Origin: an uncultured Acinetobacter sp.
GTDB lineage: Bacteria; Pseudomonadota; Gammaproteobacteria; Pseudomonadales; Moraxellaceae
Length of the DNA stretch: 58,404 bases
Reading direction: 5' to 3'
Assembly: GCF_947624825.1 (NCBI RefSeq)
Contig: NZ_CANQLZ010000011.1
Coordinates: 1 to 58,404 of the forward strand
Of the stretch, positions 1 through 8,043 are shown one piece after another. Below the pieces are notes generated by a model. It was not told the DNA's origin, searched no databases, and saw only the letters and a list, made by a program, of their open reading frames with translations. A program made the translations under genes and the position numbers. The stretch's first letter is position 1. The number at the start of each line of letters is the position of its first letter.

Positions 1-24
1 TGTGAGAGTAAGTCATCGCCAGCT
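1..24 (+). rRNA. rrf: 5S ribosomal RNA, 3' end only
   Basis: The first bases match the 3' end of a gamma-proteobacterial 5S rRNA: a GAGAGTA loop segment followed by a CGCCAGC 3' arm, which in Acinetobacter 5S pairs with a GCTGGCG 5' arm that would lie before the window. A strong intrinsic terminator follows at once, as expected at the end of an rRNA operon. The exact 3' end (about 23-25) is estimated by eye. Confidence 0.85.
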
Positions 25-33
25 CATTATTCT

Positions 34-74
34 AAAAAAGCCCCCCTGATCAATGATCAGGGGGGCTTTTTTTA
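34..74 (+). terminator. rRNA operon intrinsic terminator
   Basis: A perfect, very GC-rich inverted repeat (GCCCCCCTGATCA against its complement) is flanked by A and T runs. It lies directly after the 5S end and before the GGDEF gene. It is the strongest hairpin in the window. Confidence 0.93.
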
Positions 75-106
75 TGCTTACATAATATTTAAAAGGCTTA
101 ATCTAC

Positions 107-1888
107 ATGGCCCGTTTAACCTTACATTTTTTACTCACTATACTATTTTTTGCTTACAGCAACTTAAGTATAGCTGATGTACGACTGTTAGATTTTTCTG
201 AACGGAGCAAGGTTGAGCTGAGTGGCACATGGCACTATTATCCTAAGCAATTGACTTTAGATGCATTCAAAGCTGCTGCTATTTCGGTTGAGTTACCCAA
301 CTCTTTTGAAACTATGCTTGGAGAAGTGAATCATCATGGTATTTTTCGCCAGAAGTTTCAAGTTCCAAATGCTGCTGTTGGTCAGCCCTTAGCTTTATTT
401 ATACCCTATCAATATGGGGCTTATCGTTTATATATTAACGATAAAATGATGCTTAAAGTTGGGCAGGTCGGTACGCAAGATCAGCATCGTACACAAATGG
501 CACCTCGATTATTGATTTTTACTTTAGACAAATCTGAATTTGATATCCGATTAGATTTTTCAAGTTATCAGCATATTCGCGGTGGTCCTCAAAATGCTTT
601 AGTGATGGGTTATGAAGAACCTATTCGACGTCACTTCTATCATCATATTATTCCTGCCACTTGGGTGAGTGGTATGTTGGTAATGATTTCACTCTTTATG
701 GCACTCTTTGCGATTTATCGTTTAAAGTTACAACAACCTATTTTACCTTTATTGTTTTTGTCTCTGTTTATTTTATGTTTTAGTCTGCGTAGTTTCTTTG
801 CTGTACCATTTGCTTATACCTTATTTACCTCCATTGAATGGCTTTGGGGTACGCGTATAGAATATTTGTTAACGGCACTCAGTTGTTTGTTTTTTATAAA
901 TTATATTCGTTATGCTCTACCACATTCATTGAGTTATGGCATTTATGCATTTTTAAGTTGTATGATCTGTGCAAATTTTTTGGTGATTTTGTCGCAGCCA
1001 CCTTTAATCTTTCAAGATTTCTTTTTTAAAAGTTTTGCAGCTTCAGCTTTACTATTTTTTAACATGCTTTACGGCATCTATCATATTATAAAATATAAGA
1101 TCGCATTTTCTAAAGCCAACACCTTGGCAATTACAATACTGTGTTTAACTTTTATTCATGATTATTTATTGGGTTTAAAACTGATTGATTCAATTGAAAT
1201 CTCTTTTTATACCTCCTGCATTTATTTTGTTTTAGTGACGATATATTTGAGCCGCGATTATGCGCTGCAAAGTCAGCAAGCCATTTGTTATAACCAACAA
1301 TTGCTTCTTTTAAATCAAAGCCTTGATCAGCAGGTAGTTGAGCGCACTTATACTGTTATTCAACTCAATGAGCAATTAAAGCAGCAATTAAAACTTGATG
1401 ATTTAACAGGAGCTTACAATCGTTATGCTTTAGATGAAACGCTACAGCAATATTTTAAGTCATCACAGAATAACTCTTCAAGCCTTGCCTTTTTCATGCT
1501 CGATGTTGATTTTTTTAAGAATTATAATGATGCCTATGGTCATTTACATGGTGATCAAGTGTTAAAAGACCTTGTGGTATTGCTGCAACAGCAATTACCT
1601 GATGATGGATTTTTGGCACGTTATGGTGGGGAAGAATTTGCAATACTAGTGCCAAATTTATCTTTATCTGAAGCCCAAACCTTTGCTCATGGATGTTTAG
1701 TGGCTATACGTGAATTAAATATCCAGCATGTAAAGCGTTTGGATGCCAAAAGCTATGTAACGATAAGTACTGGTGGTGTAGTGATGGACAGTCAGCATGT
1801 TTATGCAGATGCCAAAGCCTTAATTCACTGTGCAGATTCACATTTGTATCAAGCCAAACAGCAGCGTGATTGTGCTATTGTGCGATAA
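107..1888 (+). CDS. Membrane diguanylate cyclase (7TMR-DISM sensor with GGDEF domain)
   Basis: This 593-residue protein is predicted to make the second messenger cyclic di-GMP from GTP. It has a signal peptide (about 1-23), an extracytoplasmic beta-rich segment (about 25-175), seven or so membrane spans (about 180-390) resembling the 7TMR-DISM family, a short Gln-rich coiled coil (about 395-428) and a C-terminal GGDEF domain (about 430-590). The active-site motif is GGEEF at 507-511 with the usual RY before it, so activity is expected. The upstream RxxD product-inhibition site is missing: the aligned residues are PDDG. An AAAAGG ribosome site lies 10 bases before the start. The gene begins only 32 bases after the rRNA operon terminator and no good promoter fits in the gap. 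The ligand is unknown. Confidence 0.9.
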   Translation: MARLTLHFLLTILFFAYSNLSIADVRLLDFSERSKVELSGTWHYYPKQLTLDAFKAAAISVELPNSFETMLGEVNHHGIFRQKFQVPNAAVGQPLALFIPYQYGAYRLYINDKMMLKVGQVGTQDQHRTQMAPRLLIFTLDKSEFDIRLDFSSYQHIRGGPQNALVMGYEEPIRRHFYHHIIPATWVSGMLVMISLFMALFAIYRLKLQQPILPLLFLSLFILCFSLRSFFAVPFAYTLFTSIEWLWGTRIEYLLTALSCLFFINYIRYALPHSLSYGIYAFLSCMICANFLVILSQPPLIFQDFFFKSFAASALLFFNMLYGIYHIIKYKIAFSKANTLAITILCLTFIHDYLLGLKLIDSIEISFYTSCIYFVLVTIYLSRDYALQSQQAICYNQQLLLLNQSLDQQVVERTYTVIQLNEQLKQQLKLDDLTGAYNRYALDETLQQYFKSSQNNSSSLAFFMLDVDFFKNYNDAYGHLHGDQVLKDLVVLLQQQLPDDGFLARYGGEEFAILVPNLSLSEAQTFAHGCLVAIRELNIQHVKRLDAKSYVTISTGGVVMDSQHVYADAKALIHCADSHLYQAKQQRDCAIVR

Positions 1889-1912
1889 ATAAAACTCAAT
1901 TGAGAGCAGTGT

Positions 1913-2221
1913 ATGAACGAGTATACTTTTACCCCTGTACCTGAAGATGATGAAGAGCTGCATTTACCTGAATTAGTGTATTGGGCATCTTTAGGCAACC
2001 TAGAACAAGTAAGCAATGCTTTAAAAAACAGTGATGTAAATACCACCGATGAAGAGGGCTATAGCGCTTTGCATGCAGCAGCTGAAAATGATGCGCTAGA
2101 CGTCGTCAAACTCTTGGTGGCTCAAGGGGCAGATGTTGCTTATAAAGCACCATACAGCGCTTTAGAATTGGCTGAGATGGCAGGTAATCACGAGGTTGTG
2201 GCCTATTTAAAAAGTCTTTAA
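1913..2221 (+). CDS. Small ankyrin-repeat protein
   Basis: This 102-residue soluble protein starts with an acidic segment (residues 1-20) and holds about two to three ankyrin repeats. The clearest are GYSALHAAAENDALDVVKLL followed by a GADV turn near residues 45-70, and a shorter SALELAEMAGNHEVVAYL near 82-100. Ankyrin repeats bind proteins; the partner is unknown. It lies 24 bases after the diguanylate cyclase and before a shared terminator, so the two are probably co-transcribed. A functional link to cyclic di-GMP would be inference only. Confidence 0.8.
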   Translation: MNEYTFTPVPEDDEELHLPELVYWASLGNLEQVSNALKNSDVNTTDEEGYSALHAAAENDALDVVKLLVAQGADVAYKAPYSALELAEMAGNHEVVAYLKSL

Positions 2222-2254
2222 AAAAAAGCCCCATTCAGATGATGGGGCTTTTTA
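2221..2254. terminator. Bidirectional intrinsic terminator
   Basis: An A run, AGCCCCAT, a short loop, ATGGGGCT and a T run lie between the convergent ankyrin gene and the minus-strand sspAB unit. The symmetric A and T runs suit both directions. Confidence 0.88.
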
Positions 2255-2256
2255 TT

Positions 2257-2910
2257 TTAAGCAAATACTTGGCTGACAGCGCCATATAAAATCCATAAGA
2301 TTAAGACGGCAACAACAGGTTCTAAAAGTTTTGCCCATCCCGGGACTGCAGGTGCAACAACTTCAGCAACAGGGTGATGGTCGTGGTGATCGTTTTGTTG
2401 AACCATGTGATGAAACTCCTTTAATGTGGCGTCCAATGATAGCGGTTCTTGTTGCATTGGTTTAGAACCTTGCAGGCTTGTTAGTCTATTTGTTGACCAA
2501 ACCCAATCATCGGCTTGACCAGATAAATGCTCAATTTGCCCTTTAAGCAATTCACGAAAGCCTTCAATGCCAAAATGCGCGGTATCTTCTAACTGTTTGA
2601 GTTCTTGCAGTTGTAGCTTAACAATTTCACTTAAGGTCGGTTCAAGTTCAGTTTTAGTTAAGCTAGATTGATTGTGTACCGAAGTCGTAAGACGTCTTGC
2701 AATTTCTTGAATATACAGTTGTTCTTGTGCTTGAATTTCATGGTAAAGCTTTTTTTCGTCTTCATTCCATAAGGTAATGAGTTTACCTAAACACAGCACA
2801 TTTAACTCATGTAAATGCTGTTGGCGAGTGTGTACGTCATAATTGGCTAAAAGCTGAGGCTTTTGAATACTAATCTGCTCAGCAAAATATTGTACTAAAT
2901 CAAAAGCCAT
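2257..2910 (-). CDS. Unknown tail-anchored protein downstream of sspB
   Basis: I do not recognise this 217-residue protein. It is largely alpha-helical and rich in Gln, Glu and Leu up to about residue 165, without a signal peptide. A His-rich stretch (DHHDHH, about 174-179) and a Pro/Ala/Val linker follow, and then one hydrophobic segment (about 192-215) forms the extreme C-terminus. This is the layout of a C-tail-anchored inner-membrane protein with a cytoplasmic helical body. A good AAGGAGAG ribosome site precedes the start, which lies 15 bases after the sspB stop, so it is almost surely the last gene of the sspA-sspB unit. The histidines may bind a metal, but this is speculation. Confidence 0.75.
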   Translation of the reverse strand: MAFDLVQYFAEQISIQKPQLLANYDVHTRQQHLHELNVLCLGKLITLWNEDEKKLYHEIQAQEQLYIQEIARRLTTSVHNQSSLTKTELEPTLSEIVKLQLQELKQLEDTAHFGIEGFRELLKGQIEHLSGQADDWVWSTNRLTSLQGSKPMQQEPLSLDATLKEFHHMVQQNDHHDHHPVAEVVAPAVPGWAKLLEPVVAVLILWILYGAVSQVFA

Positions 2911-2925
2911 CAGACTCTCCTTTAT

Positions 2926-3348
2926 TTAATCCAAGATCCGTAGGCTTGGTTTTTTCTTAGGTTGCTCTTGTTGTGGTTCTGATTCTACTTGATCTTGTTC
3001 CGTTTGAATATCGCCATATTCACTTGGGTCAAAGAATAAACCCTGACCATTTTCACGCGCATAAATACCCAACAATGCAGCAAAAGGGACATAGATGTCG
3101 CGTGATACGCCACCAAAGCGTGCTGAGAAGCTAATCGCATCATTACTCATATGCAAAGCATGCACTGCGTGTGGCACGATATTAAGTACAATCTGCCCAT
3201 CTTGAATGTGTTCGGTTGGCACTGAAGTATTGGCTGCTGTAGCATCTACCAAGAGATAAGGCGTGAGGTTGTTATCGCAAATCCATTCATAAATAGCACG
3301 CGCTAAGTACGGACGGGTAGGGGTTAAGTTGAGTTCTAAATCAGACAT
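2926..3348 (-). CDS. sspB: ClpXP protease specificity-enhancing factor SspB
   Basis: SspB is the adaptor that tethers ssrA-tagged peptides, made when tmRNA rescues stalled ribosomes, to the ClpXP protease. The N-terminal substrate-binding fold (about 1-110) is recognisable from TPTRPYLARAIYEW, the central VPHAVHAL and the FGGVSRDIYVPFAALLGIYA segment. An acidic linker and a short basic-hydrophobic tail (KKPSLRILD) follow; this tail is the ClpX-docking element of the family. The ATG at 3348 is chosen over an in-frame TTG at 3360 because it starts the conserved region and has a GAG-type ribosome site. It lies 16 bases after sspA, as in most gamma-proteobacteria. Confidence 0.93.
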   Translation of the reverse strand: MSDLELNLTPTRPYLARAIYEWICDNNLTPYLLVDATAANTSVPTEHIQDGQIVLNIVPHAVHALHMSNDAISFSARFGGVSRDIYVPFAALLGIYARENGQGLFFDPSEYGDIQTEQDQVESEPQQEQPKKKPSLRILD

Positions 3349-3364
3349 AATAAAGCTCAATAAG

Positions 3365-4012
3365 TTAAGTTAATAATTCTTTGTAGCGATTCTTTTCTTG
3401 CAAAGTTAAAGATTGCATAAAAGCGGGTCGGCTAAAAATACGTTGGCAATATAAATGAATTGGACGGCAATGTTGAGGTGGTAACTCAATTCCCATAGAT
3501 TTTAAACGTAAAAAAATGGGTGCTAGCATACAATCTAAAATACTAAAGCTTTCCGACATAAAATAAGGAAAATGTTGGAACAAAGGCGTCAATGAAATGA
3601 GCGTATCACGTAATTTTTGTTGCGCTTTGATTTTAGCGTGTTGATCTAAACTGTCCGGATGGCACAGCATTACATCAGCAAGCTTGAGCCAATCTTGTTC
3701 AAAACGCCAAATGTATTGACGTTGTTCAGCACGCGGACCCGGTGCATCGGCATAGAGTTTAGTTTGACGATAACGATCATCTAGATATTCAGCAATAATC
3801 GTGGTATTAAATAATTTCAGTTCATTTTCAATCAACATAGGCAATTGATTATAAGGATTTAAGCTCGCGACATCTTCATCACTCGCGTCGAGCATAATTA
3901 AATGATATTTAATTTGTTTTTCTGCCAAAACATAACGAATCCAGTGGCAGCGGAAGTCATCACTATGGCTGTATAAGGTAATTCCCTGTATAGCTGGGTT
4001 TTCCAAGGACAT
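3365..4012 (-). CDS. sspA: Stringent starvation protein A (GST-fold RNA polymerase-associated protein)
   Basis: This 215-residue protein has a glutathione S-transferase fold: a thioredoxin-like N-terminal domain (about 10-85, with the NQLPML turn holding the cis-proline) and an all-helical C-terminal domain (about 95-210). SspA binds RNA polymerase rather than acting as an enzyme, and supports stationary-phase and acid-stress transcription in relatives. It sits in the conserved order rpsI-sspA-sspB. Its start is 255 bases from rpsI, with a terminator and a divergent small ORF between, so sspA probably has its own promoter here. Confidence 0.92.
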   Translation of the reverse strand: MSLENPAIQGITLYSHSDDFRCHWIRYVLAEKQIKYHLIMLDASDEDVASLNPYNQLPMLIENELKLFNTTIIAEYLDDRYRQTKLYADAPGPRAEQRQYIWRFEQDWLKLADVMLCHPDSLDQHAKIKAQQKLRDTLISLTPLFQHFPYFMSESFSILDCMLAPIFLRLKSMGIELPPQHCRPIHLYCQRIFSRPAFMQSLTLQEKNRYKELLT

Positions 4013-4114
4013 AAACTACTAAGCTAAGATTGAAGAATTTAGGATACTAAAACCTGTGCCAAAAAGCACGTTACTCAGACTAAGCACAATAAAAAATACT
4101 CAAGGAGTCGTGGA

Positions 4115-4210
4115 ATGTTCAATATTATCTTCTTTTTGTCGATCCTAATGATTGGCATGATTAACTATTATGTATTACGAGAATTTTGGTGTAATGATGC
4201 TTATCAATAG
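4115..4210 (+). CDS. Tiny hydrophobic ORF (31 residues), candidate small membrane protein
   Basis: An ATG with an AGGAG ribosome site eight bases upstream opens a 31-codon frame ending in TAG. It begins MFNIIFFLSILMIGMINYY, one hydrophobic span, and closes with a polar tail LREFWCNDAYQ. A clean intrinsic terminator starts four bases after the stop. Ribosome site, hydrophobic helix and terminator together argue for a real transcript. It lies on the plus strand between the minus-strand rpsI and sspA. No function can be assigned. Confidence 0.6.
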   Translation: MFNIIFFLSILMIGMINYYVLREFWCNDAYQ

Positions 4211-4213
4211 GCA

Positions 4214-4248
4214 TAAAAAAAGCCTTGGAAAATTCCAAGGCTTTTTTT
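4214..4248. terminator. Bidirectional intrinsic terminator after rpsI and the small ORF
   Basis: An A run, AGCCTTGGAA, AATTCCAAGGCT and a T run form a near-perfect hairpin. It ends the rplM-rpsI unit on the minus strand and the 31-codon ORF on the plus strand. Confidence 0.9.
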
Positions 4249-4267
4249 GTCCGATTCGGTAAACGAA

Positions 4268-4654
4268 TTAACGTTTAGAGAATTGAGGACGTTTACGTGC
4301 TTTACGTAAACCAAGTTTCTTACGTTCAACTTCACGAGCATCACGAGTAACGAAACCAGCTTGACGAAGAGCAGGTTTTAAAGTCTCGTCAGAAGCGATT
4401 AATGCACGAGTAATACCGTGACGGATCGCGCCTGCTTGACCACCAATACCACCACCAGCAACAGTGATGTAAAGGTCGTATTTGTTTGTCGCTTCTAAAA
4501 GCTCAAGCGGTTGGTTAACAACCATACGAGCAGTCTCACGACCGAAGTATTGTTCTAAAGAACGGTTGTTAATTACGAGTTTACCAGTACCAGCTGATAG
4601 GAAAACACGTGCAGTTGCGGTCTTACGGCGACCTGTACCATAGTTAGTAGCCAT
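4268..4654 (-). CDS. rpsI: 30S ribosomal protein S9
   Basis: Full-length S9 of 128 residues. The N-terminal [15 protein letters not shown] and the basic C-terminal tail ending in FSKR, which reaches the peptidyl-tRNA in the P site, are both present. It follows rplM by 12 bases, the invariant bacterial pairing, and is followed by an intrinsic terminator. Confidence 0.98.
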   Translation of the reverse strand: MATNYGTGRRKTATARVFLSAGTGKLVINNRSLEQYFGRETARMVVNQPLELLEATNKYDLYITVAGGGIGGQAGAIRHGITRALIASDETLKPALRQAGFVTRDAREVERKKLGLRKARKRPQFSKR

Positions 4655-4666
4655 GTGCTGTATCCC

Positions 4667-5095
4667 TTAGATGTCCAAAACTTGTGGCTGTTGAGCAGCG
4701 TGTGGATGCTCAGTACCAGCGTACACTTTCATTTTTTTGATCATTGCATAACCAAGAGGACCTTTTGGTAACATACCTTTAACAGCTTTTTCTAAAACTG
4801 TTTCAGGTTTGTGCGCGATTAACTTTTCAAAGTTAGTTTCGCGAATACCACCAGGGAAACCAGTATGGCGATAGTATTTCTTATCGTGAGCTTTTTTACC
4901 AGTCACAGTAATTTCTTCAGCATTGATAACAACGATGTAGTCGCCAGTGTCAACGTGAGGAGTATAAGAAGTTTTATGCTTACCGCGTAAACGACGAGCG
5001 ATTTCAGTCGCAAGACGACCTAAAGTTTTGCCAGAAGCATCAACAACGTACCAGTCGTGTTGAACTTCAGCTGGCTTAGCGCTGAGAGTTTTCAT
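4667..5095 (-). CDS. rplM: 50S ribosomal protein L13
   Basis: Full-length L13 of 142 residues, an early assembly protein of the large subunit that binds 23S rRNA. Typical segments are [19 protein letters not shown] near the start, [16 protein letters not shown] in the middle, and [20 protein letters not shown] near the end. It is first in the rplM-rpsI unit. The leader carries a perfect hairpin at 5119-5144; E. coli rplM is known to be autoregulated by L13 at its leader, so this hairpin is a candidate site. Confidence 0.98.
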   Translation of the reverse strand: MKTLSAKPAEVQHDWYVVDASGKTLGRLATEIARRLRGKHKTSYTPHVDTGDYIVVINAEEITVTGKKAHDKKYYRHTGFPGGIRETNFEKLIAHKPETVLEKAVKGMLPKGPLGYAMIKKMKVYAGTEHPHAAQQPQVLDI

Positions 5096-5118
5096 TAAAC
5101 CACTACCTATTATAGTTG

Positions 5119-5144
5119 GTTTGGACTATGGAATCTGTCCAAAC
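5119..5144 (-). promoter_or_regulatory. Hairpin in the rplM leader, candidate L13 autoregulatory site
   Basis: The 8-base arms GTTTGGAC and GTCCAAAC are perfectly complementary around a 10-base loop. The element ends 23 bases before the rplM start codon, just upstream of the AGG ribosome site. No T run follows, so it is not a terminator. Autoregulation is inferred from the position and from E. coli. Confidence 0.45.
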
Positions 5145-5350
5145 TAAAGGAGACGCGATTCTATACGACTTTGTCTAGAACCACAATGAAAATTAAAATT
5201 TCAAGCGGAATATTCTATAGTTAAACTTGAAAAAGTGCAAATATTAATCAAAATAAATTGCGTTTTTTTCAGCAATTTTAAACAATTGGGCAAAATCAAA
5301 TGCTTAAAAGCGCTCTATAATAACAATAAAATCAAGCAATGAGATTGAAC

Positions 5351-6319
5351 ATGCTGCCTTTATATGTCACCAGTGGTGAAGCTGCGGGGATTGGACCGGA
5401 TATTTGTTTAAGTTTAGCCAATCGCGTGGATGAACGACCAATTGTGGTGTTAGCAGATCTAAATATGCTCAAAAGCCGTGCGCAAAGCCTAAATCTTGAT
5501 GTGAAAATGATTGAGTATCAAGGGCAAACGCAATCTTGTGCAGCGGGTGAGCTTTATGTTGAACATATCGCAGTGGCTGAAGATGTGGTTTTAGGTCAAT
5601 TAAATCCAAATAACTCAGCTTATGTATTAGAACAATTACGTCGATCAGCTCATTACGCCATGACGGGTCAAAGTGTGGGGGTTGCCACAGCACCGGTGCA
5701 AAAATCGGTGATTAATGAAGCCGGTATTGCTTTTAGTGGACATACCGAATATTACCAAGAATGTGCAGATGTAGCGCGTGTGGTGATGATGCTTGCCACC
5801 AAAACCTTACGTGTAGCCTTGGCTACAACGCATTTACCGCTCCGTGCTGTGCCTGATGCCATTACTCCTGAACGCCTGCATCAAGTCATTGATATTTTAA
5901 TTGATGATTTAAAATCAAAATTTAAAATTGAGGCACCAAAAATTTTAGTCTGTGGCTTAAACCCACATGCAGGTGAAGATGGTTATTTGGGGATGGAAGA
6001 AATTCAAGTGATTAATCCGGTGCTTGAAAGCTATCGAGCGCAAGGCATCAACATGAGTTTGAGTTTGCCTGCCGATACTTTATTTACGCCTGAAAATTTA
6101 AAAGACGCCGACGCAGTTTTAGCGATGTATCACGATCAAGGCTTACCTGTGTTAAAATCACAAGGCTTTGGTGAAGCCATTAATATTACTCTCGGCTTAC
6201 CTTTTATTCGAACTTCTGTTGATCATGGCACAGCACTCTCCCTTGCAGGCACGGGATTGGCAAAAAGTTCAAGTTTGCATGTTGCTGTTGATTTAGCCTT
6301 AGATCTTGCTCGTCACTAA
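5351..6319 (+). CDS. pdxA: 4-hydroxythreonine-4-phosphate dehydrogenase (vitamin B6 synthesis)
   Basis: PdxA oxidises 4-phosphohydroxy-L-threonine with NAD in the DXP-dependent pyridoxal phosphate pathway. The protein is about 322 residues, normal for the family. The N-terminal motif reads TSGEAAGIGPD, where most members have GEPAGIGPD. The metal-binding histidines sit in SGHTEYYQE and in MYHDQGLPVLK, and DHGTALSLAG closes the active site. The start at 5351 is preferred to the in-frame ATG at 5339: the latter lacks a ribosome site and lies about 11 bases after the start point predicted from a TATAAT at 5316-5321. It heads pdxA-rsmA-apaH. Confidence 0.95.
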   Translation: MLPLYVTSGEAAGIGPDICLSLANRVDERPIVVLADLNMLKSRAQSLNLDVKMIEYQGQTQSCAAGELYVEHIAVAEDVVLGQLNPNNSAYVLEQLRRSAHYAMTGQSVGVATAPVQKSVINEAGIAFSGHTEYYQECADVARVVMMLATKTLRVALATTHLPLRAVPDAITPERLHQVIDILIDDLKSKFKIEAPKILVCGLNPHAGEDGYLGMEEIQVINPVLESYRAQGINMSLSLPADTLFTPENLKDADAVLAMYHDQGLPVLKSQGFGEAINITLGLPFIRTSVDHGTALSLAGTGLAKSSSLHVAVDLALDLARH

Positions 6320-6338
6320 TTCACGTTGGAATTTTTCT

Positions 6339-7154
6339 ATGTATCAAATTAATGCCTTAAACCCAAAAGATGAAGGGCATCACACGCGAAAGCGTTTTGG
6401 TCAAAACTTTTTACATGACCAACGTGTAATTGCCAAAATTGTGCGTTCGGTTAATCCGCGCACAGGTGAAAATATTGTTGAAATTGGCCCAGGTTTAGCA
6501 GCTTTAACTTCGCCTTTAATTGGTGAATGTGATGCTTTAACTGTGATTGAGCTCGATCGTGATTTAGCCGCAGGTTTACCCGGTCGTGTGCCTTATCCTG
6601 AGCGTTTAACCATTGTTGAAACCGATGCCTTAAAATACGACTTTACTCAATTGTTTGAAGAGGGTCGTCCGCTACGTGTGGTGGGTAATTTACCGTATAA
6701 TATTTCAACGCCATTGCTGTTTCATCTCTTAGAATTTGGTGACAAAGTCAAAGACATGCACTTTATGTTGCAAAAAGAAGTGGTGGATCGCATTACCGCG
6801 TCGCCAAAGACCAAAGAATATGGTCGTTTGTCGGTGATGATTCAGTATTACTGTAAACCTACGTTTTTGTTTGAAGTACCACCAGGTTCATTTAACCCAC
6901 CGCCAAAAGTGACCTCTGCGGTGTTTCGTTTAGAACCGTATGATGTAAAACCAATTGTGGCTAAAGATGAAAAAGCCTTGGCACGTTTGGTATCACATGT
7001 GTTTACCCAACGTCGTAAAACCCTGCGCAACAGCTTAAAGGGCATGTTGGCAGATGATGCATTTGAAAAAACAGGCATTGATCCAATGGCACGTCCTGAA
7101 ACTTTAACATTGGCTCAATTTGTGGCACTTGCAGATCAAACGGTAGATGCATAA
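6339..7154 (+). CDS. rsmA: 16S rRNA adenine(1518/1519) dimethyltransferase
   Basis: RsmA (KsgA) dimethylates two adjacent adenines in the 3' hairpin of 16S rRNA as a late assembly check of the small subunit. The protein is 271 residues, normal length. Seen motifs are RKRFGQNFLHD at the start, the SAM-binding EIGPGLAALT, the catalytic NLPYNIST and the C-terminal helical domain with FTQRRKTLRNSLK. The ATG at 6339 fits the family start; the frame upstream overlaps pdxA. It starts 19 bases after pdxA and its stop touches the apaH start. Confidence 0.97.
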   Translation: MYQINALNPKDEGHHTRKRFGQNFLHDQRVIAKIVRSVNPRTGENIVEIGPGLAALTSPLIGECDALTVIELDRDLAAGLPGRVPYPERLTIVETDALKYDFTQLFEEGRPLRVVGNLPYNISTPLLFHLLEFGDKVKDMHFMLQKEVVDRITASPKTKEYGRLSVMIQYYCKPTFLFEVPPGSFNPPPKVTSAVFRLEPYDVKPIVAKDEKALARLVSHVFTQRRKTLRNSLKGMLADDAFEKTGIDPMARPETLTLAQFVALADQTVDA

Positions 7155-8003
7155 ATGTCAGTAAAAAACGTTCGTTACAACTATGTCATAGGTGATGTGC
7201 AAGGTTGTTTTGAAGCACTTAAAGCCTTGCTTAAACATATTCAATTTGATGCAGATCAAGATTTTATTTGGTTTGCCGGTGATTTGGTGGCGCGTGGGGA
7301 AAACTCACTCGGTGCATTACGTTTTATTAAAAAATTGGTTGAGCAAGGTCATGCAGCAACTGTGCTGGGCAATCATGATTTAAATTTGTTGGCGGTGGCA
7401 CGCGGGATTAAACCGAGTAAGCCCCATGATCAAATTGATGATGTGATTCACGCCTTAGAAAGTGATGATCTGATTGATTGGTTGCGTCGTCAGCCCTTAT
7501 GTTTGTTTCCCAATGAACATACGGTGCTCACTCATGCGGGTATTCCGAGCAATTGGACTGTGGCACAAGCTGCAGCTTATGCCAAAGAAGTACAAAGTGT
7601 GATTGCGCATGATGATTTTGCTGTAATGGATGATTTTTTAACCGAGATGTATGGCAAAACCCCTGATCTTTGGTCGGAGGATTTGCAAGGCAATGCACGT
7701 TTACGTTGTATTACCAATTACTTAACCCGTATGCGTTTAGTTGATGAAATTGGGCGTTTAGAGTTTAGTTTTAAAGATGCATTAGATGAGCCCATGCCTG
7801 AAGGGTTTAAACCTTGGTTTGAGTTTGAATCTCAAGCGGCAAAGACCCATCAAGTGTTGTTTGGTCATTGGGCCGCCTTACAGGGCAAGACTGTGTCTAA
7901 GCAGATTCAAAATGTCGATGGCGGTTGCGTGTGGGGTAATCAACTATTGGCGTATCGCTTAGAAGATCAACAGATCTTTTCAGTCGATAATCCTTGTGCT
8001 TAA
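7155..8003 (+). CDS. apaH: Symmetrical bis(5'-nucleosyl)-tetraphosphatase (Ap4A hydrolase)
   Basis: ApaH splits Ap4A and related dinucleotides into two nucleoside diphosphates and in E. coli also removes Np4 caps from RNA. The 282-residue protein carries the metallophosphatase motifs GDVQGC, GDLVARG, GNHD and the GHWAAL segment. The Gln in the first motif, where E. coli has His, is a common ApaH variant. The start codon directly follows the rsmA stop. The apaG gene that lies between rsmA and apaH in E. coli is absent here. Confidence 0.96.
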   Translation: MSVKNVRYNYVIGDVQGCFEALKALLKHIQFDADQDFIWFAGDLVARGENSLGALRFIKKLVEQGHAATVLGNHDLNLLAVARGIKPSKPHDQIDDVIHALESDDLIDWLRRQPLCLFPNEHTVLTHAGIPSNWTVAQAAAYAKEVQSVIAHDDFAVMDDFLTEMYGKTPDLWSEDLQGNARLRCITNYLTRMRLVDEIGRLEFSFKDALDEPMPEGFKPWFEFESQAAKTHQVLFGHWAALQGKTVSKQIQNVDGGCVWGNQLLAYRLEDQQIFSVDNPCA

Positions 8004-8013
8004 ACATTTAATG

Positions 8014-8043
8014 AAAAAAGCCTGCATCATGCAGGCTTTTTTT
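8014..8043. terminator. Bidirectional intrinsic terminator
   Basis: An A run, AGCCTGCAT, CATGCAGGCT and a T run sit between the convergent apaH and lrgB-like genes, with the T run touching the lrgB stop. Confidence 0.9.

Noticed and set aside
7155..7260. ApaH with Gln in place of a metal-ligand His in the first motif
   Set aside because: GDxQG is a frequent variant in ApaH proteins such as those of Pseudomonas, so it is not evidence of inactivity.
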